Source: Candidatus Gillettellia adelgis
GTDB taxonomy: Bacteria; Pseudomonadota; Gammaproteobacteria; Enterobacterales; Enterobacteriaceae
NCBI GenBank assembly: GCA_020541285.1
Contig: CP047043.1
Span: forward strand, 806,001-870,000
DNA: 64,000 nt
Direction: 5' to 3'
Positions 37,458-48,209 of this stretch are shown here, one piece after another. Each line of letters begins with the position of its first letter. The first letter of the stretch is position 1. The notes below the pieces were generated by a model. That model had not been told where the DNA came from, did no database searches, and was given only the letters and a program-made list of their open reading frames with translations. The translations under genes were made by a program, and so were the position numbers.

Positions 37458-39392
37458 TTGAGTGACATGGCGAAAAACCTAATTCTCTGGTTAGTCATCG
37501 CAGTATTATCGATGTCCGTATTCCAGGGTTTTGGATCTAGTAAATCGAATGGTCGTGGGGTAGATTATTCTACCTTTATGTCTGAACTGACGCAGGATCA
37601 AGTGCGCGAAGCGCGAATTAATGGACGTGAGATTAACGTTACCAAAAAAGATAGCAGTAAATATAAAACTTATATCCCTGTTAACGATCCACAGTTGCTA
37701 GATACGTTGTTAACTAAAAATGTGAAAGTTATTGGTGAGCCGCCTGAAGAACCAAGTCTATTAGCCTCAATTTTTATTTCTTGGTTTCCGATGCTATTAT
37801 TGATTGGAGTTTGGATCTTCTTCATGCGTCAAATGCAAGGCGGTGATGGTAAGGGCGCACTGTCCTTTGGCAAAAGTAAAGCTCGCATGCTTACTGAAGA
37901 TCAAGTCAAGACTACTTTTACTGATGTTGCTGGTTGTGATGAAGCAAAAGAAGAAGTCAGCGAACTAGTCGAATACCTGCGCGAGCCGCACCGTTTCCAA
38001 AAACTAGGCGGAAAGATCCCTAAAGGCGTACTCATGATTGGTCCACCAGGCACGGGTAAAACGCTGTTAGCAAAAGCAATCTCTGGTGAAGCAAGAGTCC
38101 CGTTCTTTGCAATTTCTGGTTCTGATTTTGTAGAAATGTTTGTAGGTGTAGGGGCGTCGCGTGTACGTGATATGTTTGAGCAAGCTAAAAAAGCTGCACC
38201 TTGCATTATCTTTATCGATGAAATCGATGCTGTAGGTCGTCAGAGAGGCGCCGGTCTTGGTGGTGGCCACGACGAACGCGAGCAAACTTTAAACCAAATG
38301 TTAGTTGAGATGGATGGTTTTGAAGGCAATGAAGGTATTATCGTGATTGCAGCAACTAACCGTCCTGATGTGCTGGATCCAGCACTGCTACGACCAGGCC
38401 GTTTTGACCGACAGGTAGTTGTTGGCCTGCCAGATGTACGTGGTCGCGAGCAAATCCTAAAAGTTCATATGCGCCGGGTCCCATTGAATTCTGACGTTAA
38501 TACCTCTGTCATTGCCCGTGGTACACCAGGTTTTTCTGGTGCTGACTTAGCTAATCTAATTAACGAAGCGGCACTATTCGCGGCCCGTAGCAACAAACGT
38601 GTTGTATCAATGATGGAGTTTGAAAAAGCTAAAGATAAAATCATGATGGGTTCAGAACGTCGTTCTATGGTAATGACAGAAGCACAGAAAGAATCTACAG
38701 CATATCATGAGGCAGGTCATGCTATTATTGGTCGACTGGTACCTGAACATGATCCAGTGCATAAAGTTACTATTATCCCTCGCGGCCGTGCACTCGGCGT
38801 GACTTTCTTTCTACCAGAAGGAGATGTAATCAGCGCTAGTCGTCAAAAGTTAGAGAGTCAAATATCTACACTTTACGGTGGTCGTCTGGCAGAAGAAATT
38901 ATTTATGGATCTAGAAATGTATCTACTGGCGCGTCAAACGACATTAAAATAGCAACTTCTATCGCCCGAAATATGGTGACTCAATGGGGATTCTCTGATA
39001 AATTGGGACCACTGTTATATGCAGAAGAAGATGGTGAAGTATTCCTTGGACGTTCTGTTGCAAAAGCAAAACACATGTCAGATGACACAGCACGTATTAT
39101 CGATCAGGAAGTAAAATGTTTAATCGAAAAAAACTACGTGCGCGCTCGTTCGCTTTTAATGGAAAACATAGATATCCTACATTCAATGAAAGACGCACTA
39201 ATGAAGTATGAAACCATTGATGCACCTCAGATCGATGATCTCATGAATCACCAAGACGTACGTTTGCCAGCGGGTTGGGAAGATGCTAATCAGGGTAATA
39301 CAGATAATACTGAGACTACTGATGATACACTAAAAACATCGACGCCATTAGAGGAATCACCCACACCAAGTACAGGTAATAATCCTGTTTAA
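37458..39392 (+). CDS. ftsH: ATP-dependent zinc metalloprotease FtsH
   Basis: A hexameric inner-membrane AAA+ protease that degrades misfolded membrane proteins and regulators such as LpxC. Two membrane helices (about residues 8-27 and 101-123) flank a periplasmic domain. The Walker A is GPPGTGKT near residue 196, Walker B is IIFIDEID, and the second region of homology ends RPGRFDRQ. The zinc site is HEAGH near residue 418. The C-terminal tail is Thr/Ser/Asn-rich and variable. The start at TTG 37458 has GAGGT at 7 bases; the ATG at 37467 (MAKNLIL) is the start usually annotated in E. coli but lies 16 bases from that site. A terminator-like hairpin follows at 39612, and the decayed folP follows that. 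Confidence 0.97.
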   Translation: MSDMAKNLILWLVIAVLSMSVFQGFGSSKSNGRGVDYSTFMSELTQDQVREARINGREINVTKKDSSKYKTYIPVNDPQLLDTLLTKNVKVIGEPPEEPSLLASIFISWFPMLLLIGVWIFFMRQMQGGDGKGALSFGKSKARMLTEDQVKTTFTDVAGCDEAKEEVSELVEYLREPHRFQKLGGKIPKGVLMIGPPGTGKTLLAKAISGEARVPFFAISGSDFVEMFVGVGASRVRDMFEQAKKAAPCIIFIDEIDAVGRQRGAGLGGGHDEREQTLNQMLVEMDGFEGNEGIIVIAATNRPDVLDPALLRPGRFDRQVVVGLPDVRGREQILKVHMRRVPLNSDVNTSVIARGTPGFSGADLANLINEAALFAARSNKRVVSMMEFEKAKDKIMMGSERRSMVMTEAQKESTAYHEAGHAIIGRLVPEHDPVHKVTIIPRGRALGVTFFLPEGDVISASRQKLESQISTLYGGRLAEEIIYGSRNVSTGASNDIKIATSIARNMVTQWGFSDKLGPLLYAEEDGEVFLGRSVAKAKHMSDDTARIIDQEVKCLIEKNYVRARSLLMENIDILHSMKDALMKYETIDAPQIDDLMNHQDVRLPAGWEDANQGNTDNTETTDDTLKTSTPLEESPTPSTGNNPV

Positions 39393-39611
39393 AAACCCGA
39401 TATTTAACCATAAAATACCCTAAGTAATTGAATTGACAGATTGCTTAAAACACAGTAAATTCTAAGCGAAAAAAATGAATACACATATTGCATACAGAGA
39501 TATTAGATATTTGGAGTCAAGTAGGAAGGCCGATATATCGTCAAGTCATGCGTTGCCCCTATCACATTGTAGTTATTTTCTATATTGATGGCACAGTTAT
39601 CGATATCTACT
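39393..39611. other. spacer between ftsH and the terminator hairpin
   Basis: No gene seen. Confidence 0.5.
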
Positions 39612-39650
39612 AGCGGCCTTTCCCTCTCCTACGAGGCCGCTGTAATTTTT
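39612..39650 (+). terminator. rho-independent terminator after ftsH
   Basis: AGCGGCCT (39612-39619) pairs perfectly with AGGCCGCT (39634-39641) around a 14-base loop. This is followed by GTAATTTTT. The stem is far richer in GC than the surroundings, which indicates selection. Confidence 0.8.
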
Positions 39651-39765
39651 GTTAAAAATTTTTATGTAAAGTACTCGGAATTTTCTTTCTAGTATTGATC
39701 ATCGTACTCAGTAGGTTTGCCTTGTTATGGTTAACATAACACTTCCTATTGTATAGGATATCACT

Positions 39766-40599
39766 ATGCAATTCATTGTGTACCATATAAGATTCAATCT
39801 TCCCGATCTATAAATGATAGATATCCTCGACGTAACGATAGATCTATGTTTTTGATAATCGTTATGATTACTTAACTAATCTAGTAATTTTTTATGCGTA
39901 TGAGCTATTTCCGTGGGTACTGCTTGAATTAATGTAGTAGGCACATCCACTATGTCCGAAACAACTGCAAAGGTCAGAGAAAAAACTACGCAGGTAGTAC
40001 AAATAATAGATGCGCTCGTACAGCGTGTCAAAATGTTTATCCCGATGAATATGCTTAAAACAGGAGACATTCATGAGTCAGCAAGGAGAGGAGTGCACTT
40101 GATTGATAACAGCTGATTCTTTTAAACACTTAGTACATTGACTGCTATCGCTGATAGCGGAAAATTAGCAAGTTTGCTATATAGCAGAAACCACTTTACA
40201 CTATACACAAGCACCGCATTACAAGACTCTCATTACTAGTTTAAAATTTTTTCTTAAGCGTAAAATTAAGCACTGTTGTGATCTTGGGATAACAAATCAG
40301 AATTTTCTACTTAATGCAGACTGTGAGCTTGGTAAAATCTCACGCCTAACTATCAACTTATTGCACAATTATCAAATTTTACTACTTCGATCGAATAATA
40401 TTAGTAGGTATGTCATGAAACATTGACTAAATATTCACTAAGCATATCTTTTAACCAATGCGTCATGGGTCGCAGTGCCTGCACTGTAATGATTGTAACA
40501 TAAGGCATACAGATTATAATAGTGCATGATATTACAAAAACTATCGAAGCGATGAAGATCATTAAAACAACATTTGCAGCTAAGGCAGAGGGATATCAA
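39766..40599 (+). pseudogene. folP: decayed folP (dihydropteroate synthase)
   Basis: Lies between ftsH and glmM, exactly as in E. coli. Ordered matches: ATG at 39766 gives MQF for MKLF; DILDVTIDLCF near 39825 matches GILNVTPDSF; INVVGTSTMSE near 39935 matches IDVGGESTRPG; VVQIIDALVQRV near 39990 matches VIPVVEAIAQRF; HESARRGVHLIDN near 40070 matches RESAKVGAHIIND; NLLHNYQILLLR near 40350 matches NLSHNYSLLARL; LVGMS near 40410 matches [25 protein letters not shown] near 40515 matches HIIRVHDVKETVEAMRVV. Frameshifts and stops separate the blocks. Folate synthesis through this gene is lost. Confidence 0.93.
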
Positions 40600-40603
40600 G
40601 GGA

Positions 40604-41953
40604 ATGAGAGAGCGCAAATATTTCGGAACTGATGGTATTCGTGGGAAGGTTGGTAAAAATCCAATCACACCAGACTTCATATTAAAACTAGGTTGGGCAG
40701 CCGGAAAAGTACTATCCAGACACGGCTCTCGAAAAATCATTATGGGAAAAGATACTCGAATTTCCGGTTATATGTTAGAGTCTGCACTAGAAGCTGGATT
40801 AGCGGCTGCAGGACTGTCTACTTCCTTCACCGGTCCAATGCCGACGCCCGCAGTAGCTTACTTAACGCGCACCTTTCGAGCAGAAGCCGGTATTGTAATT
40901 TCTGCTTCACATAACCCATTTTATGACAACGGCATTAAGTTTTTCTCAATTAATGGAGAAAAATTGCCAGATTACGTTGAAGATGCAATTGAAGCTGAAA
41001 TCGACCAACCATTAACTTGCATGGAATCTTCTAAGTTAGGCAAAGCTAGTCGCATGATAGACGCCGCTGGCCGTTATATCGAATTCTGTAAAGGTACTTT
41101 TCCTAGCAAACTAAATCTGCAAGGGTTGAAAATTGTGATCGATTGCGCCAATGGCGCTACCTACCACATTGCACCAAATGTATTTCGTGAACTAGGTGCC
41201 ACAGTGATTGCTATAGGCATAACACCGGATGGCATGAATATTAATAAAAATTGTGGTGCAACTAACATCCGCCAATTACAGCGTTGGGTTCTAAAGGAGA
41301 ATGCGCATGTTGGATTAGCGTTTGACGGTGATGGTGACCGCGTGATCATGGTGGATCATTTGGGAAATAAGGTTGACGGCGATCAGATCCTATATATTAT
41401 TGTTTGCGAAGAACGACGTCAAAGCCAGTTACATGGTGGTGCTGTCGGTACACTGATGAGCAATATGGGATTAGAATTAGCCCTTAAGAAATTTGGGATC
41501 CCATTTGCACGGGCAAAAGTAGGTGATCGATACGTTTTAGAAAAATTACAAGAACTAGACTGGCGAATTGGTGCAGAAAATTCCGGGCATGTAATCTTGC
41601 TAGAAAAAACAACTACCGGTGATGGTATCATAGCTGGGTTGCAAGTTTTAAGTGCAATGGTTAGTAATCATATGAGTTTATGTGATCTTTATAGAGGTAT
41701 ACAGCTGTTGCCGCAAGTTTTAATTAATGTGCATCTTTCGGAAAACAACAATCCTTTAGAGTCTACTAAAGTGCGTAAAATAACTCAACAAGTTAAGACT
41801 GAGTTAGCCGATCGAGGGCGTGTATTATTAAGAAGATCAGGAACAGAAACAGTGGTCCGCGTCATGGTAGAAGGTGAAAATGCACAGCAAGTAACCGCAT
41901 TAGCACAGCGTATTGCTGACGCAGTAAAAGCGGCTGATGCTCAGGATCACTAA
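40604..41953 (+). CDS. glmM: phosphoglucosamine mutase
   Basis: Converts glucosamine-6-phosphate to glucosamine-1-phosphate on the route to UDP-GlcNAc, feeding peptidoglycan and LPS. The start at ATG 40604 gives 449 residues ([14 protein letters not shown]) against 445 in E. coli; an upstream TTG would only add folP-derived residues. The phosphoserine loop [15 protein letters not shown] lies near residue 96, the metal site [13 protein letters not shown] near residue 240, and the sugar-binding [10 protein letters not shown] near residue 325. In the C-terminal phosphate loop the usual SGTEP reads SGTET, a change from proline to threonine. The gene sits just after the folP fossil, and its start is about where folP would have ended, as in E. 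coli. Confidence 0.97.
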   Translation: MRERKYFGTDGIRGKVGKNPITPDFILKLGWAAGKVLSRHGSRKIIMGKDTRISGYMLESALEAGLAAAGLSTSFTGPMPTPAVAYLTRTFRAEAGIVISASHNPFYDNGIKFFSINGEKLPDYVEDAIEAEIDQPLTCMESSKLGKASRMIDAAGRYIEFCKGTFPSKLNLQGLKIVIDCANGATYHIAPNVFRELGATVIAIGITPDGMNINKNCGATNIRQLQRWVLKENAHVGLAFDGDGDRVIMVDHLGNKVDGDQILYIIVCEERRQSQLHGGAVGTLMSNMGLELALKKFGIPFARAKVGDRYVLEKLQELDWRIGAENSGHVILLEKTTTGDGIIAGLQVLSAMVSNHMSLCDLYRGIQLLPQVLINVHLSENNNPLESTKVRKITQQVKTELADRGRVLLRRSGTETVVRVMVEGENAQQVTALAQRIADAVKAADAQDH

Positions 41954-42127
41954 TTATTATTTTTCTATAAACGTATTAATGCTAGTAAATGACTCTTGCG
42001 TGATTAAAGGGATTTAGTTAGTATTTATATTTGTTCAATTAAGCAGTGTGTAAAAATATCTATTAATGTTTTTAGGAAGTTTTAAAATAAATATAGTATA
42101 AAAAGTTGCAAAGACATGGATACAACT
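41954..42127. other. spacer between glmM and secG
   Basis: AT-rich, no gene; no clear terminator. Confidence 0.5.
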
Positions 42128-42466
42128 ATGTACGAAGTTCTTTTAATAATCTTTTTATTGATATCAATCGGGCTAGTGACCTTAATTACTTTACAGCAAG
42201 GTAAGGGCGCTGATACTAACGCCTCTTTTGGCGCAAGTGCCTCTAATATATTCCTTGGTTCGAATGGTTATGGTAACGGTATTACTCGCATAACTACGGT
42301 GTTAGCGATGTTATTTTTTATAATTAGCTTGATTTTAAGCAACCGTAGTAGTCATCAAAATCAAAAAAACAGTGAATGGGATCATTTGAGTCACCCAAGA
42401 CAGTCTGAGAGCGCCACCATACCATCAGCGCTATCCGTTCCTCCAAACAAGGGTATTCCGCAGTAA
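42128..42466 (+). CDS. secG: protein translocase subunit SecG
   Basis: Small inner-membrane subunit of the SecYEG channel, which assists SecA-driven export. SecA is encoded at the right end of this window. I start at ATG 42128, giving 112 residues (MYEVLLIIFLLISIGLV) and matching the E. coli start; an ATG at 42116 would add MDTT. Two membrane helices (about residues 2-22 and 52-71) flank the conserved loop LQQGKGADTNASFGASAS. The C-terminal tail is polar and variable. leuU follows 62 bases later, as in E. coli. Confidence 0.95.
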   Translation: MYEVLLIIFLLISIGLVTLITLQQGKGADTNASFGASASNIFLGSNGYGNGITRITTVLAMLFFIISLILSNRSSHQNQKNSEWDHLSHPRQSESATIPSALSVPPNKGIPQ

Positions 42467-42528
42467 GAAGAAAAGCTTTAAATAATAATTATATCTAAAA
42501 ACGCAACGATAGTTGGTAGTCAAATAAT

Positions 42529-42615
42529 ACCGAGGTGGTGAAATTGGTAGACACGCTACCTTGAGGTGGTAGTGCCGTAATAGGCTTATGGGTTCAAGTC
42601 CCATCCTCGGTACCA
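42529..42615 (+). tRNA. leuU: tRNA-Leu(GAG)
   Basis: Class II tRNA with anticodon GAG (CTTGAGG) and encoded CCA. The acceptor begins ACCGAGG and pairs with CCTCGGT: the usual G1-U72 pair has become A1-U72. Position after secG is the same as in E. coli. Confidence 0.96.
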
Positions 42616-42674
42616 ACTCTAAGAGAGAACTTGCAATTTTTTAATTTTTATTTTATATTCTGTACGATTGTAGA

Positions 42675-42752
42675 CGTGGGATACAGCGGATTTTAGGTGG
42701 TAACATTCATAATCCAGGAGTCGTCAGTTTAAATCTGACTTCTCATAAACAC
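42675..42752 (+). pseudogene. metY: decayed initiator tRNA-fMet (metY remnant)
   Basis: Located between leuU and the rimP fossil, where E. coli has metY (apart from argG, which is missing). It aligns over its whole length with initiator tRNA. CGTGGGATACAGCGGAT matches the 5' part, TTCATAATCC matches the anticodon CAT loop, and GTCGTCAGTTTAAATCTGAC matches the T arm. The acceptor and anticodon stems no longer pair, and the three G-C pairs of initiators are gone. The T stem is still a perfect 5-bp helix with a compensated pair. Confidence 0.8.
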
Positions 42753-42881
42753 CTGTTTTATAGGTATGTATATACAAATAGACTACAAAAAATAATATGC
42801 GATATTCTCGCAATACTTTTTTAAAAACACATTAATTTTAAATTACGCTGAAATCGCTGCACAAAAATAAGATCTAGCTAT

Positions 42882-42915
42882 ATAAAGCCTCGATTTTTGA
42901 GGCTTTATATTATTT
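42882..42915. terminator. rho-independent terminator of the secG-leuU unit
   Basis: ATAAAGCCTC (42882-42891) pairs perfectly with GAGGCTTTAT (42899-42908) around a 7-base loop and is followed by ATTATTTT. On the other strand it is preceded by A-rich DNA, so it may work both ways. Confidence 0.85.
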
Positions 42916-42987
42916 TACAATAGCCTCACTAAGTTATAAATTTTATGCATGTCTTAAAATCGCAGTTAATCTGTACTAATTTATCAG

Positions 42988-43414
42988 TTGAGTAAAACGC
43001 TATGGATACTATCAGAAGAGTTAAGTTTTCAGGAATGGAATATTTATGCGAACCAATCTGCGCACTGTATCTATATTTATAGCAAACGTGTCATTAATGT
43101 GATCGTCATATTGATATTAACTACAAAATCAAAATTATATTAGATGTTGCAGAATTAATCAAAGTAGCTTACAACTTGGAAAGACTCTCCTCTGGTCTTA
43201 GTGGCTCAGCGTTTATCAAAAAAACTACACATGTTTCTTGGTGAAAAATCAGCCAAGCTTTTCGTGTAGCGGTATAGAATCGCTCAAGGTAGCAAGGTAT
43301 TATCAAGTTTGTTGAGGAATAATAATCACAATTACTGTGTATAGAACAGATGACATATGTGCACTAAGAAATATCCAAAAAAACAAACCTGATACCCCAC
43401 TATTAACGTTTTAA
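42988..43414 (+). pseudogene. rimP: decayed rimP (ribosome maturation factor)
   Basis: Immediately upstream of nusA, as in E. coli. Starting from TTG 42988, LSEELSFQEW matches VEALGFELVG, IYIYSKRVINV matches IYIDSEDGINV, YNLERLSSGL near 43170 matches YNLEVSSPGL, FRVAV*NRSR*QGIIK near 43270 matches LRMAVQNRRKWQGVIK, and DDICALRNIQKN near 43350 matches DEVFALSNIQKA. It ends with a TTT TAA codon pair at 43409-43414, exactly where RimP ends in F-stop. In-frame stops are glutamine and tryptophan codons turned into TAG. Loss of RimP is expected to slow 30S maturation, yet rbfA is kept. Confidence 0.94.
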
Positions 43415-43428
43415 TAAGGCGATTAAGT

Positions 43429-44937
43429 ATGAATAAAGAGATCCTAGCTGTTGTTGAAGCGGTGTCTAATGAAAAATCTCTTCCACGTGAGAAGATTTTC
43501 GAAGCGTTAGAAATCGCTTTAGCTACTGCTACCAAAAAAAAATATACGCAAGAAATAGACGTCTTTGTTAACATTAATCGAAAAACCGGCGATTTTAATA
43601 CTTTTCGTCGTTGGGTTATCGTTGATGACGTAATGCAACCTACACGTGAAATTACACTAGAGGCAGCACAATACGAAGAACCTGGCACTGAGTTGGGCGA
43701 GTATATAGAAGATCAGATCGAATCCGTCACTTTTGACCGTATTACCACTCAAATCGCTAAACAAGTTATTGTTCAAAAAGTGCGCGAAGCTGAGCGTGCA
43801 ATGATAGTAGAGGCGTTTCGTAAACACGAAGGTGAAATAGTAACCGGCGTAGTGAAAAAAGTAAATCGTGATAGCATTTCACTTGATCTAGGTAGTAACG
43901 CTGAAGCAGTCATTAGCCGTGAAGACATGTTGCTGCGCGAAAACTTCCGACCTGGTGATCGAATCCGGGGTGTATTATATATCGTCCGTCCAGAATCCCG
44001 CGGCGCTCAATTATTCGTTAGTCGATCTAGTCCAGAAATGTTGAAAGAGTTATTCCGTATTGAAGTACCAGAAATTGGCGAAGAAGTGATTGAGATTAAA
44101 GCAGCAGCTAGGGATCCTAGTTCTCGTGCAAAAATCGCAGTAAAAACTAATGATAAGCGTATTGACCCAGTCGGCGCCTGCGTGGGTATGCGTGGTGCAC
44201 GCGTGCAGGCCGTTTCAAACGAGCTCAGTGGCGAACGTATTGATATTATCTTATGGGATGATAATCCCGCACAATTTGTTATCAACGCCATGGCTCCGGC
44301 AGACGTTACCTCAATTGTAGTAGATGAAAATAATTTCACCATGGATATTGCCGTTGAACCTAGTAACTTAGCACAAGCAATCGGCCGTAATGGCCAAAAT
44401 GTACGTTTGGCTTCTCAGTTATTAAAACAACATTGCAATGATGACCGTTGGGAACTCAATATAATGACCACCGATGCTTTACAAGCCAAGCACCAGGCCG
44501 AAGAAAATGCTGCTATTGATATGTTTACTAAGCATCTTGATATCGATGAGCATTATGCTACCGTTTTAGTTCAAGCAGGTTTGTCAAGCCTAGAAGAAAT
44601 AGCCTATGTACCCATTAAAGAGCTATTGGAAATTAACAATCTAGATACAACGACAGTTAAAGCATTACGCGAGCGTGCTAAAGCTGTCTTGACTACTTTA
44701 GCCCTGGCTGAAGAAGAAAGTCTAGGCAGTCAGAAGCCTTCTGCAGACTTACTTAACCTGCCAGGTCTCCAACGTAGTATAGCTTTAAGGCTTGCCGAGT
44801 ATGGAATTGGTACACTGGAAGAGCTTGCTGAACAAGGCATCGATGACCTGGCTAATATCAAAGAACTTAGCGATCAGAAAGCCGGTGAATTGATCATGGC
44901 TGCACGTAATATCTGTTGGTTTGGCGACAATCCATAA
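43429..44937 (+). CDS. nusA: transcription termination/antitermination factor NusA
   Basis: The 502-residue product compares with 495 in E. coli. NusA binds RNA polymerase and controls pausing, termination and rRNA antitermination. The N-terminal polymerase-binding domain (about 1-130) is followed by an S1 domain with [15 protein letters not shown]. Two KH domains follow: KH1 contains [19 protein letters not shown] and KH2 contains [15 protein letters not shown]. Two acidic C-terminal repeats (about 364-495) contain [14 protein letters not shown] and [23 protein letters not shown] lies about 8 bases before the ATG. It is followed 24 bases later by infB, so the operon is intact from here on although rimP upstream is dead. 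Confidence 0.98.
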   Translation: MNKEILAVVEAVSNEKSLPREKIFEALEIALATATKKKYTQEIDVFVNINRKTGDFNTFRRWVIVDDVMQPTREITLEAAQYEEPGTELGEYIEDQIESVTFDRITTQIAKQVIVQKVREAERAMIVEAFRKHEGEIVTGVVKKVNRDSISLDLGSNAEAVISREDMLLRENFRPGDRIRGVLYIVRPESRGAQLFVSRSSPEMLKELFRIEVPEIGEEVIEIKAAARDPSSRAKIAVKTNDKRIDPVGACVGMRGARVQAVSNELSGERIDIILWDDNPAQFVINAMAPADVTSIVVDENNFTMDIAVEPSNLAQAIGRNGQNVRLASQLLKQHCNDDRWELNIMTTDALQAKHQAEENAAIDMFTKHLDIDEHYATVLVQAGLSSLEEIAYVPIKELLEINNLDTTTVKALRERAKAVLTTLALAEEESLGSQKPSADLLNLPGLQRSIALRLAEYGIGTLEELAEQGIDDLANIKELSDQKAGELIMAARNICWFGDNP

Positions 44938-44961
44938 TAAACTGTAGCAGGAAGGAAAAGC

Positions 44962-47598
44962 ATGACAATAGATGTAACCGTAACATCGCTGGCAGAAGAA
45001 ATTCAGACTTCAGTTGATCGCCTAGTACAGCAGTTTGCTAATGCAGGGATCCATAAGTCTATGTCAGATTCTGTAACTCAACAAGAAAAAGAAACTTTGC
45101 TAACGTACTTAAACCATAAACACGGTAGTACATTAAGCAAACTCACGTTGCAACGCAAAATACGCAGCACCTTAAATGTTCCCAGCACTGGCGGAAAAAG
45201 TAAATTTATACAACTTGAAGTGAGAAAAAAACGCACCTATATTAATCGCAGTACACAAGAAACTCAAACGGTAGTCACGGAAACGCAACAGCATCATGCT
45301 GCAACAGAACATGTGGCTGAAGAGAAAGTTCCATATGAGACTACAAAAAATACCAAGGATATTGTAGCACGTACAGAGATAGCGACTAATCAGTATGCTC
45401 GCGTAATCATTAAGACATCTCAAGCAGAAAAATCTCGTTGGGCAACTGAAACAGCTGCACTTAAACGTAAATCGGAAGAAGAAGTACTAAGAAAGGTTAA
45501 AGAAGAAGCCAAGCGCGTAGCAGAAGAAGCACGCCGTATGGCTGAAGAAAACCGTGAGAAATGGGCTGAAGCTGAAGCAGCTAGTGCTGTAGTTGAAAAA
45601 GCAGATTACCATATAACCACGTCTCAGCATGCCAGAGCAGCTGAAGATGAAAACGATGCTAAAGTTGAAAGCGATCGACGCAACCGCAATCGCAGTAGTA
45701 AAATAACTAAAAAAAAGAAAGGTAATAAGCTGTTTGAATCTAAAGCAGATCGTGAAGAAGCCCGTGCTGTAATGCGTAGCGGAAAAAGCAAGAAAAAACC
45801 GAGTAGTTTGCAACAATCTTTCAATAAACCAGCTCAAGTAATTAATCGTGACGTCATTATTAGCAATACTATTACCGTGGCTGAATTAGCTAATAAAATG
45901 GCAGTGAAAAGCTCTCAAGTTATAAAAATTATGATGCAATTGGGTACAATAACCACTATCAATCAGATTATCGATCAAGATACCGCACAATTGGTAGCTG
46001 AAGAAATGGGCCATAAAGTCATCCTACGTCGTGCAAATGAGTTAGAAGAGGCGTTGATGAGTGATCGTGATACCGGTGATTTAGCGGAATCACGTGCACC
46101 AGTAGTGACTATCATGGGTCATGTTGATCATGGTAAAACTTCAGTATTAGACTACATTCGCTCTACTAGAGTAGCAGCGAGTGAAGTTGGCGGTATTACC
46201 CAACACATCGGTGCTTACCACGTGGAAACGAATCATGGCATGATTACTTTCCTTGATACTCCAGGCCATGCAGCCTTTACTTCTATGCGAGCTCGTGGTA
46301 CACAAGTAACTGATATTGTAGTACTCGTGGTTGCTGCTGATGATGCTGTAATGCCACAAACGATCGAAGCTATTCAGCACGCGAAAGCGGCAAAGGTACC
46401 CTTAGTAATTGCAGTAAATAAAATAGATAAACCAGCAGCCGATGCAGAACGCGTCAAAAAAGAACTATCCCAGCACGGCGTAATGCCAGAAGAGTGGGGA
46501 GGTGAAGTACAAATTGTCCATGTTTCTGCAAAATCTGGTATCGGTATTAACGCATTACTGCATGCAATCCTATTACAGGCTGAACTCCTCGAGCTAAAAG
46601 CTGTTCGCAATGGAATGGCCAGCGGTGTGGTGATCGAATCTTTCCTAGACAAAGGCCGTGGCCCTGTGGCAACTATCCTAATTCAGGAAGGCACACTAAA
46701 TAAGGGTGACATTGTACTGTGTGGTTTTGAATACGGCCGAGTACGTGCGATGCGCAATGAGCGAGGCCATGATGTGATGTCTGCTGGCCCATCTATACCA
46801 GTAGAAATCCTTGGTTTATCTGGGATTCCATTAGCGGGTGATGCAGCTAATGTCGTACGTGATGAGAAAAAAGCACGTGAAGTGGCGTTATATCGTCAAG
46901 GACAGTTCCGCGAAGTTAAACTTGCGCGTCAACAACAATCTAAATTAGAAAATCTATTCTCTAGTATGAATAGAGGAGAACAATCTGAACTGAATATTGT
47001 GTTAAAATCTGATGTACAAGGTACTTGTGAAGCCATCATAAACGCGTTACTTAAGCTGTCTACCAATGAAGTAAAGGTAAATATTATAGGCTCCGGTGTA
47101 GGGAGCATCACTGAGACTGATGCTATGCTGGCAGCTTCCTGCAATGCTATTATGGTAGGCTTTAACGTTCGTGCTGACGCCTCTTCTCGACGCATCATTG
47201 AAGAAGAAGGCCTTAGTTTACACTATTATTCAGTAATCTATACCTTAATTGATGAAGTAAAAAAAGCAATGAGCGGCATGCTGGCACCTGAGTATAAACA
47301 ACAGATTACTGGATCGGCTGTAGTACGCAACGTTTTTATATCACCTAAATTTGGTGCTATCGCCGGTTGCATAGTTGCTGACGGAATAATTAAGCGTCAT
47401 AATCCTATTCGTATTTTGCGTAATCAGATAGTTATCTATGAAGGTAAAATAGAATCCCTACGTCGATTTAAGGATGACGTTAGTGAAGTACGTAATAGCA
47501 TAGAATGTGGTATTAGCATGAAGAATTATAATGATATATGTGTTGGTGATACAATTGAAGTATTTGAAATGATTGAAATTCAACGTACCTTGACTTAA
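44962..47598 (+). CDS. infB: translation initiation factor IF-2
   Basis: The 878-residue product compares with 890 in E. coli. IF-2 is the GTPase that brings fMet-tRNA to the 30S subunit and promotes subunit joining. The N-terminal part has an IF2_N domain, then a highly charged Lys/Glu/Ala helix-rich linker (about residues 150-280). The G domain begins GHVDHGKTS near residue 385, with DTPGHAAF near residue 432 and NKIDKP near residue 486. Domains II-IV follow, with the C-terminal fMet-binding end [24 protein letters not shown] ribosome-binding site precedes the ATG. Its initiator tRNA must be encoded elsewhere, because the metY copy upstream is dead. Confidence 0.98.
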   Translation: MTIDVTVTSLAEEIQTSVDRLVQQFANAGIHKSMSDSVTQQEKETLLTYLNHKHGSTLSKLTLQRKIRSTLNVPSTGGKSKFIQLEVRKKRTYINRSTQETQTVVTETQQHHAATEHVAEEKVPYETTKNTKDIVARTEIATNQYARVIIKTSQAEKSRWATETAALKRKSEEEVLRKVKEEAKRVAEEARRMAEENREKWAEAEAASAVVEKADYHITTSQHARAAEDENDAKVESDRRNRNRSSKITKKKKGNKLFESKADREEARAVMRSGKSKKKPSSLQQSFNKPAQVINRDVIISNTITVAELANKMAVKSSQVIKIMMQLGTITTINQIIDQDTAQLVAEEMGHKVILRRANELEEALMSDRDTGDLAESRAPVVTIMGHVDHGKTSVLDYIRSTRVAASEVGGITQHIGAYHVETNHGMITFLDTPGHAAFTSMRARGTQVTDIVVLVVAADDAVMPQTIEAIQHAKAAKVPLVIAVNKIDKPAADAERVKKELSQHGVMPEEWGGEVQIVHVSAKSGIGINALLHAILLQAELLELKAVRNGMASGVVIESFLDKGRGPVATILIQEGTLNKGDIVLCGFEYGRVRAMRNERGHDVMSAGPSIPVEILGLSGIPLAGDAANVVRDEKKAREVALYRQGQFREVKLARQQQSKLENLFSSMNRGEQSELNIVLKSDVQGTCEAIINALLKLSTNEVKVNIIGSGVGSITETDAMLAASCNAIMVGFNVRADASSRRIIEEEGLSLHYYSVIYTLIDEVKKAMSGMLAPEYKQQITGSAVVRNVFISPKFGAIAGCIVADGIIKRHNPIRILRNQIVIYEGKIESLRRFKDDVSEVRNSIECGISMKNYNDICVGDTIEVFEMIEIQRTLT

Positions 47599-47789
47599 TA
47601 ACTGTATGTTTCTGATTACGCAACAGAACTTAAATAATCGCAAGCAGGTAATGCATTAGAGCTATAAAATATAAACCGTTAAACCAACTGGGGTTAGCAA
47701 AGAATATCGACAAAAATGAGTTAAAGTAGTTTAGATACTATCTATTAATAAAAAAATCTTTGCGCCCCAATTTAACTTAAGAATTTTAA
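47599..47789. other. spacer between infB and rbfA
   Basis: 191 AT-rich bases, no gene or terminator seen; longer than expected for the operon. Confidence 0.5.
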
Positions 47790-48209
47790 ATGACAAAAGA
47801 GTTTAACCGCCGCAGTCAACGCGTTGAAAAAGAAATGCAAAAAAAAATTGCAATGATTTTACAATATGAAATCAACGATCCTCGTATTAGCATTGCTACG
47901 GTATCTAGGATAAAAATTTCCCGTGACCTAACCTACGCTAAAATTTATATTACCTTTTTAAACTTATTAGCTGAACAGCATGATCTAGATCTGATCAACA
48001 ATAGCCTTAAAATATTGCAGGACGCTTCCAGCTATATTCGTGCCATCCTAAGCAAAACTATGCGTTTGCGCATAATACCAGAGCTAACTTTCGCCTATGA
48101 CAACTCACTTGTAGAAGGTATACGAATCTCCAAACTTATAGATAATGCTATAAACCATGATGTAGAACCCTATTGCGTATTAATGAGCGATACTAAGAAA
48201 AACTCATGA
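47790..48209 (+). CDS. rbfA: 30S ribosome-binding factor RbfA
   Basis: The 139-residue KH-type protein compares with 133 in E. coli. It binds immature 30S subunits and helps 16S 5'-end processing and cold adaptation. It begins [20 protein letters not shown], has [11 protein letters not shown] in the KH core and [15 protein letters not shown] near the end, followed by a longer basic tail. It overlaps truB by four bases (ATGA at 48206-48209), so translation is coupled. No strong ribosome-binding site is visible upstream. Confidence 0.97.
   Translation: MTKEFNRRSQRVEKEMQKKIAMILQYEINDPRISIATVSRIKISRDLTYAKIYITFLNLLAEQHDLDLINNSLKILQDASSYIRAILSKTMRLRIIPELTFAYDNSLVEGIRISKLIDNAINHDVEPYCVLMSDTKKNS

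Noticed and set aside
39876-40074. Two overlapping minus-strand frames of about 60 codons
   Set aside because: They are the antisense of the folP fossil, whose plus-strand reading matches DHPS clearly.
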